64,000 bases of DNA from Chitinophagaceae bacterium (GTDB lineage: Bacteria; Bacteroidota; Bacteroidia; Chitinophagales; Chitinophagaceae). Both the position numbers and the translations under genes were made by a program. Positions within the stretch are counted from its first letter, which is position 1, and every line of letters starts with the position of its first letter. The notes beneath the pieces are model-generated. The model saw only the letters and a list, made by a program, of their open reading frames with translations, was not told the origin of the DNA and ran no database searches. Positions 28,401 through 36,467 of this stretch are shown piece after piece. The stretch is from assembly GCA_016702745.1 (NCBI GenBank), contig JADJDJ010000004.1, positions 496,001 to 560,000 on the forward strand, read 5' to 3'.

Positions 28401-29432
28401 GGAGCCGACAGTACATTTGTTTACCGGCTGGTCAGTGATAACAGTGATTCTTCTATGCTCCCTACCAAGAGTAATATTGTACGCACATTCAGGGAACTCA
28501 GTAAAAAAGCGGAACCCCGGGATATCGTTTTATTTTACCTCAGCGGGCATGGGATTAATGCAGGAGGAGATTTCTGTTACCTGACTGCGGATGCATATAC
28601 CGCCAACCCCTCCGCTTATATATTCAGGGAAATGCTGCAGGCTGTTGCCATCAGCAGTAAAGAGTTTACCGAGTATTTCAAAAAAATTACGGCACGCAAA
28701 CAATTATTGATCATTGATGCCTGTGCTTCGGGTAAGGTTGTCGAAAACCTGATTGCTCACCGGGATGTCCCATATAGTACTTTGAAAGCGTTAGACCGTC
28801 TCAAAGACAGAACGGGAACACATATTATTACCGGTTGTGCGGCGGATGCCGTTAGCTATGAAGCTTCCAGGTACGGACAAGGATTGCTGACCTATAGTTT
28901 GCTGGAAGGGATCAAGGGTGCCCTCCTGCGGGAAAACAAATTTCTGGATGTGGTGCAGTGGTTTCAATATGCCCGGGAACGGGTACCTCAGCTCGCCGAT
29001 GGTCTGGGCGGAATACAGACGCCGCAGGTGTATAGCCCGGCCGGCAACCAAAGTTTTGATATCGCCCTGCTGGATGAGGAGGCCAAAAAAAATATTCCAT
29101 TGGCTGCCGCCAGACCGGTTTATATCAAAAGCCAGTTCCAGGAAGAAGAAAATTTTGCCGATCAGCTGCATTTAGCCGGTACACTGGACAATTTACTTAC
29201 AGAAAAATCATCCCATAACAAAAAAGCAGGCTTCATTTTTTTCCCTGTTGATGAATTCCCGGGCGCTTATCAGGTGTTTGGCCGTTACCGGATTCAGCAA
29301 GATGCTGTCAATGCGGATATAAAGATTTTTAAATCGGGTATACCGGATGCTATCGCTACCTTTCATCTGAAAGCAAATGATAAAATATCACTTGCCAATG
29401 CCATCATGGAAAAAGTAACGGAATTGAAATAA
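25470..29432 (+). CDS. Secreted WD40-caspase (peptidase C14) protein
   Basis: A 1320-residue protein starting at TTG, with a signal peptide (LILGICLLLGNYITEAQ). Residues 28-75 are a clear WD40 unit (KGHKNNVRNCYFTPNDKYLVSTDYEHVLSIWDGDDGR). The following 700 residues look like further, more degenerate beta-propeller sequence. Residues about 880-920 form a short Ig-like segment. A caspase-like domain begins near 933 (RLFVISIGTSNYKG, LQYSSKDASDMATAI) with catalytic His1027 in FYLSGHG and Cys1085 in IIDACASGK, followed by a second block, HIITGCAADAVSYE. The last 150 residues are unassigned. Such proteins are cysteine peptidases, and the role of secreted WD40-caspases is not established. It is monocistronic. 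Confidence 0.88.
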   Translation: MKTNLILGICLLLGNYITEAQIAPSLTVPKGHKNNVRNCYFTPNDKYLVSTDYEHVLSIWDGDDGRQLFTFQDSAASFRKVEINKASNLIAALTDSGKLYLFHLNSLKAEILKDSVSDFSMQRNDGIIFMISSRSIYKYIPGRPVLKKLNITPIINSASVFALSGYEACVKETDRDIFILNETTGRQLPIPGSKNMVLHDLHAETGFILCSEIKTSPESITYYNIEVRSRTIRGRVSIKGKYRNPSCLYTSDYNIFLSTAISTDADEMIITNPPLLYSFKTGKVVREAGEKFIYSIEELNLNASRTAYITEQEPDFYTKIFRQNFPGSATTNMIFYHKVLKPDYFTIACANKSRKVAIFNSEFLLPGIYPSGTVGAEGFTNVKKMANHRINFFPDDPTQQEKKAGRKIGFLAEEEVMLNDSVIFARYYSLEKGYEGMLYYLKKSQVIDSFRFRFDYLSNPLKGSTRIFMTRKNRFYALDIASRSLTDSLDLAPHILVRKLFQEGKSILIEREDSLANPKYGALRYNIREHRITDTVWDKGNELFTPQTELNYSHRIQGYMFQDMVVRDYDYDRNSLFEYPFQAGRVDTMAVVDSTGEISSYQAVQEVPYLRYTTGIDKADGDYREIGDKMENLQIGQARYWDDSCYLVLSTQNKLFLYSAALDSVIRTINCGTNRYSKLFPLPNKCMLISNENSNNSYIIDPAKGIVLANIKGFINPSIYQPGGFLILEDAAFGNDNIYRENDFGLIATVTSFSKTDFVVKTSSGLFDGTDKAIENLYFLINDATDKVKPWKTIDLNQLKAKYFIPGLWEKLLSGDSTDLPDVESIKNISLAPEIIADSSWSPAKPYKVTLINKGGGIGAVRVVINGKEVIADARKNPVNAAAAKMALSIDLSPYQSYLSGEKNTIQVFCSNTDSSLVSRGGIATSSAKSIAQAGPRLFVISIGTSNYKGDQIDLQYSSKDASDMATAIQTGARPLFGADSTFVYRLVSDNSDSSMLPTKSNIVRTFRELSKKAEPRDIVLFYLSGHGINAGGDFCYLTADAYTANPSAYIFREMLQAVAISSKEFTEYFKKITARKQLLIIDACASGKVVENLIAHRDVPYSTLKALDRLKDRTGTHIITGCAADAVSYEASRYGQGLLTYSLLEGIKGALLRENKFLDVVQWFQYARERVPQLADGLGGIQTPQVYSPAGNQSFDIALLDEEAKKNIPLAAARPVYIKSQFQEEENFADQLHLAGTLDNLLTEKSSHNKKAGFIFFPVDEFPGAYQVFGRYRIQQDAVNADIKIFKSGIPDAIATFHLKANDKISLANAIMEKVTELK

Positions 29433-29459
29433 TTCCGGTTATTTTGTGCCTCATGTTGC

Positions 29460-30965
29460 ATGAACCTGCTCTCACCTGCCATATCATCTCTGGCCCGTAT
29501 GCGGCACTGGCGAATTAAAGCCTGGAAAAACAACCCCTTTGATGCACAGCGGGAAGTTTTGCAGGAACTGGTTACTTCGGCCCAATACACTGAATTTGGC
29601 CGGAAATACGATTTTACCAACCTGTTTAATGTAAAAGATTTTAAAGCTGCCGTACCGGTTCATGAATATGATGACCTGAAACCCTTTATCGAAAGAATCA
29701 TGAAGGGGGAACAGGATATTTTATGGAACACCCCCATTTACTGGTTTGCCAAAAGTAGCGGCACTACCAGCGAAAAGAGCAAGTTTATACCAGTCAGTAA
29801 TGAAAGCCTGGAAGATGGCCACTATAAAGCATCCAAAGATGTGCTCTGTATGTATTATCAGTACCGGCCCGATTCTGCCCTGCTCACCGGCAAAGGTCTG
29901 GTGATTGGTGGCAGTCATAGCATCAACCCGGTAAATCATGAAGCCCATTATGGCGACCTGAGTGCGGTGTTATTTCAGAATTCTCCGTTCTGGGCTCATT
30001 GGCTCCGCACACCTGACCTGAGTATTGCCCTGATGGATGAATGGGAAAGCAAGATCGAAAAAATTGCAGAAGCCACGATTCCTGAAGAAGTGACTTCAGT
30101 TTCCGGAGTACCCACCTGGACCCTGGTGCTCTTCAAAAGAATACTGGAGATCACCGGCAAAAAAACCATTAGTGAAGTATGGCCCTCTCTTGAACTATAC
30201 ATGCATGGCGGCGTTTCCTTTACCCCTTACCGCGAACAGTTTCAGAAAATCATTGGCAAGGATATCAATTACCTGGAAATGTACAATGCCAGCGAAGGTT
30301 TCTTTGCCGCACAGGAACAACCCGGAGATGACGGCATGCTGCTGTTTACCGATCACGGTATTTTTTATGAATTTATGCCCGTGAGTGAGTATGGAAAAAA
30401 AGATCCGCAAACCATCGGGCTGCAACAGGTGGAACTGGGTAAAAACTACGCCCCGGTAATCAGCACCAATGGCGGTCTCTGGCGCTACTTAGTGGGCGAT
30501 ACCATACAATTTACTTCTCTCAAACCTTTCAAGGTAAAAGTATCCGGTCGCCTTAAACATTTTATCAATGCCTTTGGCGAAGAAGTGATTGTTGACAATA
30601 CCGATAAAGCGGTGGCTATCGCCTGTGAAAAAACCGGCGCGATTGTAAACGACTATACCGCTGCTCCGGTTTATTTTTCCGATGCCGGCAATGGAGCGCA
30701 TGAATGGCTGATTGAATTTGATAAAGCCCCGGAAAATCTCGGTGAGTTTACCGAAGCCCTTGACAAGGCCTTACAAAGCATCAACAGCGATTATGAGGCC
30801 AAGCGATATAAGAATATCGCACTAGGGGCACCAGTGGTACATGCACTGACTGAAGGCCGGTTTTACGAGTGGCTGCGTACCAAAGGCAAACTGGGCGGAC
30901 AACATAAAGTACCCCGGCTGAGCAATGACCGGAAATTACTGGAAGAAATTCTTTCCCTGGGTTAA
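29460..30965 (+). CDS. GH3-family (auxin-promoter-like) acyl-adenylate enzyme
   Basis: A 501-residue protein of the GH3 family, better known in plants, where members link amino acids to jasmonate or auxin. Family blocks seen are FAKSSGTTSEKSKFIPVS (ATP-binding P-loop-like), GGSHSINP, VSGVPTWTLVLFKRILE, YNASEGFFAAQ, YAPVISTNGGLWRYLVGDTIQF, and LKHFINAFGEEVIVDN. By family it forms acyl-adenylates and transfers the acyl group, probably to an amine; bacterial substrates are unknown. It starts 28 bases after the caspase gene and is followed closely by the sugar-dehydrogenase-like gene, with a gap of ten bases. Confidence 0.88.
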   Translation: MNLLSPAISSLARMRHWRIKAWKNNPFDAQREVLQELVTSAQYTEFGRKYDFTNLFNVKDFKAAVPVHEYDDLKPFIERIMKGEQDILWNTPIYWFAKSSGTTSEKSKFIPVSNESLEDGHYKASKDVLCMYYQYRPDSALLTGKGLVIGGSHSINPVNHEAHYGDLSAVLFQNSPFWAHWLRTPDLSIALMDEWESKIEKIAEATIPEEVTSVSGVPTWTLVLFKRILEITGKKTISEVWPSLELYMHGGVSFTPYREQFQKIIGKDINYLEMYNASEGFFAAQEQPGDDGMLLFTDHGIFYEFMPVSEYGKKDPQTIGLQQVELGKNYAPVISTNGGLWRYLVGDTIQFTSLKPFKVKVSGRLKHFINAFGEEVIVDNTDKAVAIACEKTGAIVNDYTAAPVYFSDAGNGAHEWLIEFDKAPENLGEFTEALDKALQSINSDYEAKRYKNIALGAPVVHALTEGRFYEWLRTKGKLGGQHKVPRLSNDRKLLEEILSLG

Positions 30966-30975
30966 GCAATCGGGC

Positions 30976-32163
30976 ATGAAATCAATACTACTCCCCATCC
31001 TTCTCTTTCTCTTTATCTTTTCTGGCCAGTCACAGTCTTCTTTCAAACTTGTGAAGCGCGAGGTCCAATTGAAAAACAAAGCAGTCTTTTCATTGCAGGT
31101 TCCGGAAGGTTACCAGATAGCAGTAGCGGCTGAAGGATTAAATCGCCCCCGTTTTTTTTGTGTCAGTCCGGATGGACGATTATTCATCACCGATATGTTT
31201 GACCGTTCGGATAATAAAAAGGGAAAGGTTTTGATACTGGAAAACTGGTCAGACAGCAGTAAGAGTTTTCAAAAAATAACTACGTACCGGGATGGATTGC
31301 ACAACCCCAACCAGATTGCCTTTTATTCAAACAATGGAGATCATTACCTCTATATTGCCGAGACAGGCAAACTGAGTTATTACCGTTATTCAAATGGAGA
31401 CCTGAAACCTTCATCAGCGCCCACAACCATTGCCAGCTTTCCCGATTATGGTCTCAGTTATAAATACGGCGGATGGCACCTCACCAGGAGCATCGACATT
31501 CACAACAATAAGCTGTATGTAACCGTCGGCAGCAGTTGTGATGCCTGCATAGAGAAAGAAGAAATCAGGGCCAGTCTGGTGGAAATGGATCCCGATGGTA
31601 AGAACCTGAAATATATCGCCCGCGGCTTACGCAATGCCGTTGGCATCAAATGGGTAAAGGATGAACTCTGGGTCACCAATATGGGACGTGATAACCGAGG
31701 ACCCGATAAACCGGAGGAACAATTGATGAAGATTACAGCGGGCAGCTTTTATGGCTGGCCCTATTATTTTCATTACCGGAAACAGATCATCACCGACCCT
31801 GCATTTAAAGATTCTGTGAAACCAGCCTGGGTAAAAAGACCGCCGATCAGTCAATGGGGAATTAAAGCGCATTCGGCTCCGCTGGGTTTTGCTTATTTCA
31901 CCGGATTCAGTGACAGTCTGCTCAATAATAGCTTTCTAACTGCCTTACATGGCAGTACCAGTGTATGGCGGCAAAGAGGCAATGCCGTGGTGCAAATGCT
32001 GCCGAACGGACAGTATCGGGAAATTGTAACTGGTTTTTTACAGGGCAAAACCGAAGACAAACGTTTTGGCCGTCCCTGTGATGTATTGCAATGGAATGAG
32101 CGCTCCTTCTTTATCAGTGATGATAAGAACGGAGTGATCTATTATGTCTGGAAAGAAAACTGA
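30976..32163 (+). CDS. Exported soluble sugar/sorbosone dehydrogenase-like beta-propeller
   Basis: A 395-residue protein with a signal peptide (MKSILLPILLFLFIFSGQSQ). The body is a six-bladed propeller of the GdhB/sorbosone dehydrogenase group: QIAVAAEGLNRPRFFCVSPDGRLFITDMFD, GLHNPNQIAFY, GGWHLTRSIDIHNNKLYVTVGSSCDACIE, RGLRNAVGIKW and WVTNMGRDN. The paired Cys in SSCDAC is often seen in this group. Homologues bind pyrroloquinoline quinone and oxidise sugars in the periplasm; whether this one binds PQQ is not shown. I start at the ATG at 30976, since the upstream in-frame codons overlap the GH3 gene. Confidence 0.82.
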   Translation: MKSILLPILLFLFIFSGQSQSSFKLVKREVQLKNKAVFSLQVPEGYQIAVAAEGLNRPRFFCVSPDGRLFITDMFDRSDNKKGKVLILENWSDSSKSFQKITTYRDGLHNPNQIAFYSNNGDHYLYIAETGKLSYYRYSNGDLKPSSAPTTIASFPDYGLSYKYGGWHLTRSIDIHNNKLYVTVGSSCDACIEKEEIRASLVEMDPDGKNLKYIARGLRNAVGIKWVKDELWVTNMGRDNRGPDKPEEQLMKITAGSFYGWPYYFHYRKQIITDPAFKDSVKPAWVKRPPISQWGIKAHSAPLGFAYFTGFSDSLLNNSFLTALHGSTSVWRQRGNAVVQMLPNGQYREIVTGFLQGKTEDKRFGRPCDVLQWNERSFFISDDKNGVIYYVWKEN

Positions 32164-32225
32164 TCCCGGATTTTAGGGTCATTTGCCATTAATTCCTTTT
32201 TTTTGCCTGATACAAAATCTGCTAT

Positions 32226-32981
32226 ATGAAATTACTCGAAGGAAAAGTTGCCATAGTAACCGGTGCCGCCCGTGGTATCGGAGAAGGGATTGCCCTCAAA
32301 TTTGCTGAACAGGGCGCGAATGTGGCTTTTAGTTATGTGAGTGAAAGCAGTCGCGAAAAAGCGGCGGCACTCGAGGCTAAACTGCAGGCCATGGGAGTAA
32401 AAGCAAAAGCCTACCAGAGCAATGCGGGTGACCTGGCCCAGTGCGAATCCTTTGTAAACGATGTATTGAAAGAATTCGGGAATGTTGATATTCTGGTGAA
32501 CAATGCCGGTATTTCCAAAGACAATCTGCTGATGCGGATGAGTCCGGAGCAATGGAATGATGTGATCCAGGTAAACCTGAACAGTGTTTTCTATATGACC
32601 AAACAGGTGATCCGCCCTATGATGAAGGCACGCAGTGGTACGATCATCAATATGAGTTCCATCATCGGCGAAATTGGTAATGCCGGACAGGCCAGTTATG
32701 CAGCCAGCAAGGCAGGAATCATTGGCTTTACCAAATCAGTAGCCAAGGAACTGGGCAGCCGCAATATCCGTTGCAATGCTATTGCACCTGGTTTTGTGGA
32801 AACCGATATGACATCTTATCTGAAAGACGGTGAAGCCGCAGATAAATACAAAGCAGGTATTCCGCTCGGCAAATTTGCTTCTACAGAAGATATCGCCAAT
32901 TCCGCATTATTTCTGGCATCTGATCTTTCCTCTTATATCACGGGGCAGACGCTGAGTGTTTGCGGGGGGTTGAATATATAG
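32226..32981 (+). CDS. fabG: 3-oxoacyl-ACP reductase
   Basis: A 251-residue short-chain dehydrogenase that reduces 3-oxoacyl-ACP with NADPH in fatty-acid elongation. It has the cofactor loop TGAARGIG (12-19), NNAG (92-95), catalytic Ser near 144, Tyr158-x3-Lys162 in SYAASKAG, and the FabG-type segment RCNAIAPGFVETDMT. The match to FabG proper is close throughout, including QVNLNSVFYMTKQ, although other SDR reductases cannot be fully excluded. It is transcribed alone and converges with the glycosylase at 33093. Confidence 0.9.
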   Translation: MKLLEGKVAIVTGAARGIGEGIALKFAEQGANVAFSYVSESSREKAAALEAKLQAMGVKAKAYQSNAGDLAQCESFVNDVLKEFGNVDILVNNAGISKDNLLMRMSPEQWNDVIQVNLNSVFYMTKQVIRPMMKARSGTIINMSSIIGEIGNAGQASYAASKAGIIGFTKSVAKELGSRNIRCNAIAPGFVETDMTSYLKDGEAADKYKAGIPLGKFASTEDIANSALFLASDLSSYITGQTLSVCGGLNI

Positions 32982-32984
32982 TTT

Positions 32985-33106
32985 CAAGTTGAAAAGTTAA
33001 CAGGTTGGAAAGTTGATAAGGGCCACATAACGGAAAAGGATTCTCCTGGTTCTAGACTTGTTAACATATCAACTTATTAACTTCTCAACTACTCAACCCA
33101 TCAACT
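32985..33106. repeat. Inverted pair of 8-bp tandem tracts between fabG and glycosylase
   Basis: The left tract 32985-33016 is four octamers: CAAGTTGA, AAAGTTAA, CAGGTTGG, AAAGTTGA. The right tract 33067-33106 is five: TATCAACT, TATTAACT, TCTCAACT, ACTCAACC, CATCAACT. The right units are close to the reverse complement of the left ones, so the region can fold into a long imperfect stem. It lies between convergent genes and runs into the last codons of the glycosylase, so it may act as a bidirectional terminator. Confidence 0.6.
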
Positions 33107-33740
33107 TAATCCCTCTCTTTTGAATATACGCATGCCATAAAATCATACTCGCAATCGTCCTGTAAGGCCGCCAGGGTTCGGCGATGGCCAGCATTTTTTC
33201 TTTACTGATATCTTTCGGTAGCCCTTTTACTTCCTTCAGGCTGTTGACCAGCGCAATATCACCCAGCGGAAACAAATCGGTCCGCTGCAGGGCATGCATC
33301 AGGTACACATCAATGGTCCAGTGACCGATACCTTTTAAAACAATGAGTTTTTCCCGAACCGCTTCATCCGGTAATAAAGCCAGTTTCGATAAGCGGATAG
33401 ATCCGGATTGAACCGCGGTAGCCAGTCCGCGGGCATAGCCCATTTTCTGCCGGGTGAAATAACAGGCCCGCATTTCCTCATCGGTGAGTTGGAGGAGTTT
33501 GGCAGGAGTCACATACCCGATCTTCTCTCTTAGTTTTTTAAATGCAGCATAGGCTGAAGCCAGGGATACCTGTTGCTCCAGAATGGTCAGCACCAGGGTC
33601 TGGAAACGGTTGGGGCGGGTCCACATGGGCGGATAACCGTATTGCCGGATAATGGCTTTCAATCCGGCATCCTTCTTTGCTAACCGATCACAGATCGTTT
33701 GGAAGTTATTTTCATGAAAAACCAGCAGTTGTTCCGGCAT
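33093..33740 (-). CDS. HhH-GPD DNA glycosylase (second paralogue)
   Basis: A 215-residue DNA glycosylase of the HhH-GPD superfamily. Key parts are TLVLTILEQQVSLASAYAAFKKL near residue 48, the hairpin IVLKGIGHWTIDVYLMHAL at 133-151, and the likely catalytic Asp161 in FPLGDIALVNSL. Compared with the 6962-7564 protein, the first helices and the DIALVNS segment differ, so these are distinct subfamilies rather than a recent duplication. It would remove alkylated or deaminated bases. It converges with fabG, and the C-terminal codons lie within the octamer repeat tract. Confidence 0.88.
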   Translation of the reverse strand: MPEQLLVFHENNFQTICDRLAKKDAGLKAIIRQYGYPPMWTRPNRFQTLVLTILEQQVSLASAYAAFKKLREKIGYVTPAKLLQLTDEEMRACYFTRQKMGYARGLATAVQSGSIRLSKLALLPDEAVREKLIVLKGIGHWTIDVYLMHALQRTDLFPLGDIALVNSLKEVKGLPKDISKEKMLAIAEPWRPYRTIASMILWHAYIQKRGIKLMG

Positions 33741-33784
33741 CCTGATAATTGTTTAACTTACGGTACACCATTAACACTTATGCT

Positions 33785-34381
33785 ATGAGAAGGTTCTCCT
33801 TTCTCCTCTTCCTTATTTTCATTTTTGCCTGTAAACAAAAACAGGATGCCCCTGCAACCGCAAAGGCTGAAAATACAGATTATCTGGTAAGCCTGGATGG
33901 GATAGGTCCTCTAAAGACAGGGATGTCGCAGGAGGAACTGGAAAAAATCCTCGGGCAAAAAATTCCGTTGACCAACCCCACTGACAGTAGCTCCGGCTCC
34001 TGGATGGATTCTGCCATTATCCGGTATAAAGATGCCGAACTGAAGCTGAGTTTTGTAAGGACCTACGCTTATGATAAACCCGATAGCTTTCATATGCGGT
34101 TGAACGATATTACCAGCAGCAGCCCGCTTGTTAAAACAGCCGGCGGTATTGGTATCGGATCGACAAAAAAAGAGATTGTAGAAGCATTTGACCAATACAG
34201 GCTCTATATGGCTCCTGAATTCGTGATGCCCAATGATACGACCTGGGAACGAAGCAAGACCCTGTATACGATCAGTGTAAGGGAGGGGCGGGAAGGACCG
34301 CAGATCGTCTTCCATATTAATTTAAAAGACAAAAAAGTCTATTCCATTGAAGTCGGTACTTTCTACGACGATCAGGAATAA
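33785..34381 (+). CDS. Lipoprotein, tandem paralogue 1
   Basis: A 198-residue lipoprotein: signal MRRFSFLLFLIFIFA then Cys16. The mature part starts with a low-complexity KQKQDAPATAKAE linker, then a domain with DGIGPLKTGMSQEELEKILGQ near the front, which resembles the short helix-turn used in SmpA/BamE-like folds, and ends in YSIEVGTF. It is clearly homologous to the next gene: both share DGIG-LK-GM, SPL-KTA-GIG-G, MPNDTTW or MVNDTTW, and a final SIE-G. The function is unknown. The ATG at 33785 is chosen for the signal peptide. Confidence 0.75.
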   Translation: MRRFSFLLFLIFIFACKQKQDAPATAKAENTDYLVSLDGIGPLKTGMSQEELEKILGQKIPLTNPTDSSSGSWMDSAIIRYKDAELKLSFVRTYAYDKPDSFHMRLNDITSSSPLVKTAGGIGIGSTKKEIVEAFDQYRLYMAPEFVMPNDTTWERSKTLYTISVREGREGPQIVFHINLKDKKVYSIEVGTFYDDQE

Positions 34382-34426
34382 ATACTAATGAATACCTTCA
34401 ATCATCACCTTAAATCAACATTGTTT

Positions 34427-35011
34427 ATGAAAAATGTATTGCTGATCCTTCTGGCAGCCATCACATTCACGGGCTGTAAACAGGGCGACAAAGAGAAGTC
34501 TCCCGGAATAAAAGAAAAAGCGAGTGCTGAAAATACCATCAGCAAAGATGGTATCGGTGACCTGAAAATCGGAATGACAAAAACCGATCTGGAAAAAATG
34601 CTGAAAACATCCTTTTCCATGAAACATGCAAAGGATACGGGCGAAATATGGATGGACACTACCACCGTACAATATGCCGGAATGGAAGTAGAACTCTATT
34701 TCCAGAAATTGTATTCTGAAGTACCCAGCACTGAAATGGAATTATTCGGCCTCAGCACCAAAAGCCCGCTTTGCAAAACGGCAACAGGTATTGGAGTAGG
34801 TGATGACCGCAATGCGGTACTCGCTGCTTATGAAGAAAACCCCATTAATATGGGACCTGAAAGTGTAATGGTGAATGATACGACCTGGACACTCAGTAAA
34901 ACCAATTATTCCATCCATGTGAGTGATGATAAATGGGATAAGCAAATCAGTTTCTATCTGATTAATAAAAAGATTGCTTCCATCGAAGCCGGATTGCAGA
35001 TGGGAGAATAA
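34427..35011 (+). CDS. Lipoprotein, tandem paralogue 2
   Basis: A 194-residue lipoprotein: signal MKNVLLILLAAITFTGC with the lipidated Cys17, then a charged linker (KQGDKEKSPGIKEKASAEN). The domain repeats the features of its upstream neighbour: DGIGDLKIGMTKTDLEKML, WMDTTTVQYAGMEVELYF, SPLCKTATGIGVGDD and VMVNDTTW. It lies 45 bases after the first paralogue and is probably in the same transcript. The pair arose by tandem duplication followed by strong divergence. No function is recognised; placement at the outer membrane is inferred from the lipobox. Confidence 0.75.
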   Translation: MKNVLLILLAAITFTGCKQGDKEKSPGIKEKASAENTISKDGIGDLKIGMTKTDLEKMLKTSFSMKHAKDTGEIWMDTTTVQYAGMEVELYFQKLYSEVPSTEMELFGLSTKSPLCKTATGIGVGDDRNAVLAAYEENPINMGPESVMVNDTTWTLSKTNYSIHVSDDKWDKQISFYLINKKIASIEAGLQMGE

Positions 35012-35016
35012 CCGCT

Positions 35017-35784
35017 CTATTTTGCTTTGAAAGCAGCGATCGCGTTTTTGGTGAAATCACTCAGGACCAGCCGGCCGCTGATCGCTGCTCTTTCAAAAAG
35101 AAGCGTTTCCCAATGTTCGGTGCCTTTCCAGAAAACTTTTTTCATTTCGGCCATGGCCTGCGGACTGCTATGAGCCAGGGTCCCGGATAAGCGGCGGATC
35201 GCTTCATCCAATGCAGTGGCATCAGGATGAACTTCCGCAAACAAACCTTTTCTTCTGGCCCATTCCGCATTGCGCCACATGCTGGCGTCAATGGCCAGTT
35301 GTGAGAAAGCCGATGTGCCGATTTTTCTTTCTACGGCAGGTCCAACCACAAAAGGACCGATTCCAACAGCCAGTTCACTGAGTTTGATATCAGCAGCTTC
35401 TGTAGCAATGGCATAATCAACCGATGCTGCCAGTCCTACTCCACCACCCACACATTTGCCCTGTATCCTACCAATGATCAGTTTGGGACAATTGCGCATC
35501 GCATTAATCACAAGGGCAAAGCCACTGAAAAACTGAAGACCTTCTGCTTCTGTTTTGATGGCCGTCAGTTCATCAAAAGATGCTCCGGCACAAAAAGCGC
35601 CATCCCCTGCTGAGCGAAGAACGATTAGTTTGGCATCAGGATCTTCCCCGGCATGTGTAATAGCTGATGCCAGTTCTCTTAAAAGGGCACCGGGCAATGA
35701 ATTGCTCTGTGGATGAAAAAATTCAATGGCTTTCACCCCCTGGTGAAGTTCGGAACGGACATAAGCCGCGGCAGCAACAGACAT
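35017..35784 (-). CDS. Enoyl-CoA hydratase/isomerase-family protein
   Basis: A 255-residue crotonase-fold enzyme. The oxyanion-hole motifs are GDGAFCAGASFDEL and IQGKCVGGGVGLAASVDYAIA; the expected catalytic region follows with IKLSELAVGIGPFVVGP. At this last site many hydratases have a Glu; here the E in LSEL is near the usual place. It sits on the same strand as paaZ, about 680 bases downstream of it and separated by a plus-strand gene, so a shared role in phenylacetate breakdown (PaaF- or PaaG-like) is possible, but other paa genes are absent. Confidence 0.85.
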   Translation of the reverse strand: MSVAAAAYVRSELHQGVKAIEFFHPQSNSLPGALLRELASAITHAGEDPDAKLIVLRSAGDGAFCAGASFDELTAIKTEAEGLQFFSGFALVINAMRNCPKLIIGRIQGKCVGGGVGLAASVDYAIATEAADIKLSELAVGIGPFVVGPAVERKIGTSAFSQLAIDASMWRNAEWARRKGLFAEVHPDATALDEAIRRLSGTLAHSSPQAMAEMKKVFWKGTEHWETLLFERAAISGRLVLSDFTKNAIAAFKAK

Positions 35785-35885
35785 ATTCGGATTTTTACAA
35801 TGAAGGTATTGATTCCGTTGATTTCAGAGGAAGCTGATCCAACATTGCAGGAAAATACCCTGTTTCCGGTAGGTAAGCAGTACTA

Positions 35886-36467
35886 TTGCTGATTAACTTT
35901 ACGAAAATTACGGCATTGAAAACTTACCGGTCCCTATCTGTTTTTCTTTTGCTCATTGCCATCGGTTGGCAGACACCCATCCGGGCACAGCACTGTCCCT
36001 TTGATGGTTCTTCTGCAGTAATCATTCATTTACCGGCAACACAGGGTGCAATCGCAGGCGACAGCAGCCTTTCCTATTTTCTCGCAGAAACAGATACCCT
36101 GCATTCGGATTCCTGTACCTATGCAGTAGGGCCGTTAAAAATTCTCTTTCGATCAATCGACACGGCTTTAGTAAAGAAATATTCCAATTCATGGAAATAC
36201 CGGGCCGAACAATTTATTAAAGTAACTGGCTTCAACTCGCCTGACTTTCTGACGGTGGTACTCAACCAGGCCGAAACCAGCTGTATGATTCAACGGAAAA
36301 AGGATGGCGAATTCAATTATACCAAAAGAAAATTTGAGATAAGAGTATTCAAAGGCGGTCAGATGATCCGGCAAATAACTGTACCGCAGGAAAAAATATA
36401 CTCGCTATGTACCTCCTCCGGTTCCTGGACACGCATCCAACCCATCGAGATCAGTACGGGCGATTAA
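35886..36467 (+). CDS. Exported protein of unknown function
   Basis: A 193-residue protein with an N-terminal hydrophobic signal (LSVFLLLIAIGWQTPIRAQ, ending near residue 35). The mature part begins HCPFDGSSAVIIHL and contains four Cys residues, possibly two disulfides, and ends in IQPIEISTGD. I recognise no family. The first ATG is used; it precedes the signal by some 15 residues, so a later start is possible. It is placed between two minus-strand genes and overlaps the repaired end of paaZ by four bases. Confidence 0.6.
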   Translation: MLINFTKITALKTYRSLSVFLLLIAIGWQTPIRAQHCPFDGSSAVIIHLPATQGAIAGDSSLSYFLAETDTLHSDSCTYAVGPLKILFRSIDTALVKKYSNSWKYRAEQFIKVTGFNSPDFLTVVLNQAETSCMIQRKKDGEFNYTKRKFEIRVFKGGQMIRQITVPQEKIYSLCTSSGSWTRIQPIEISTGD

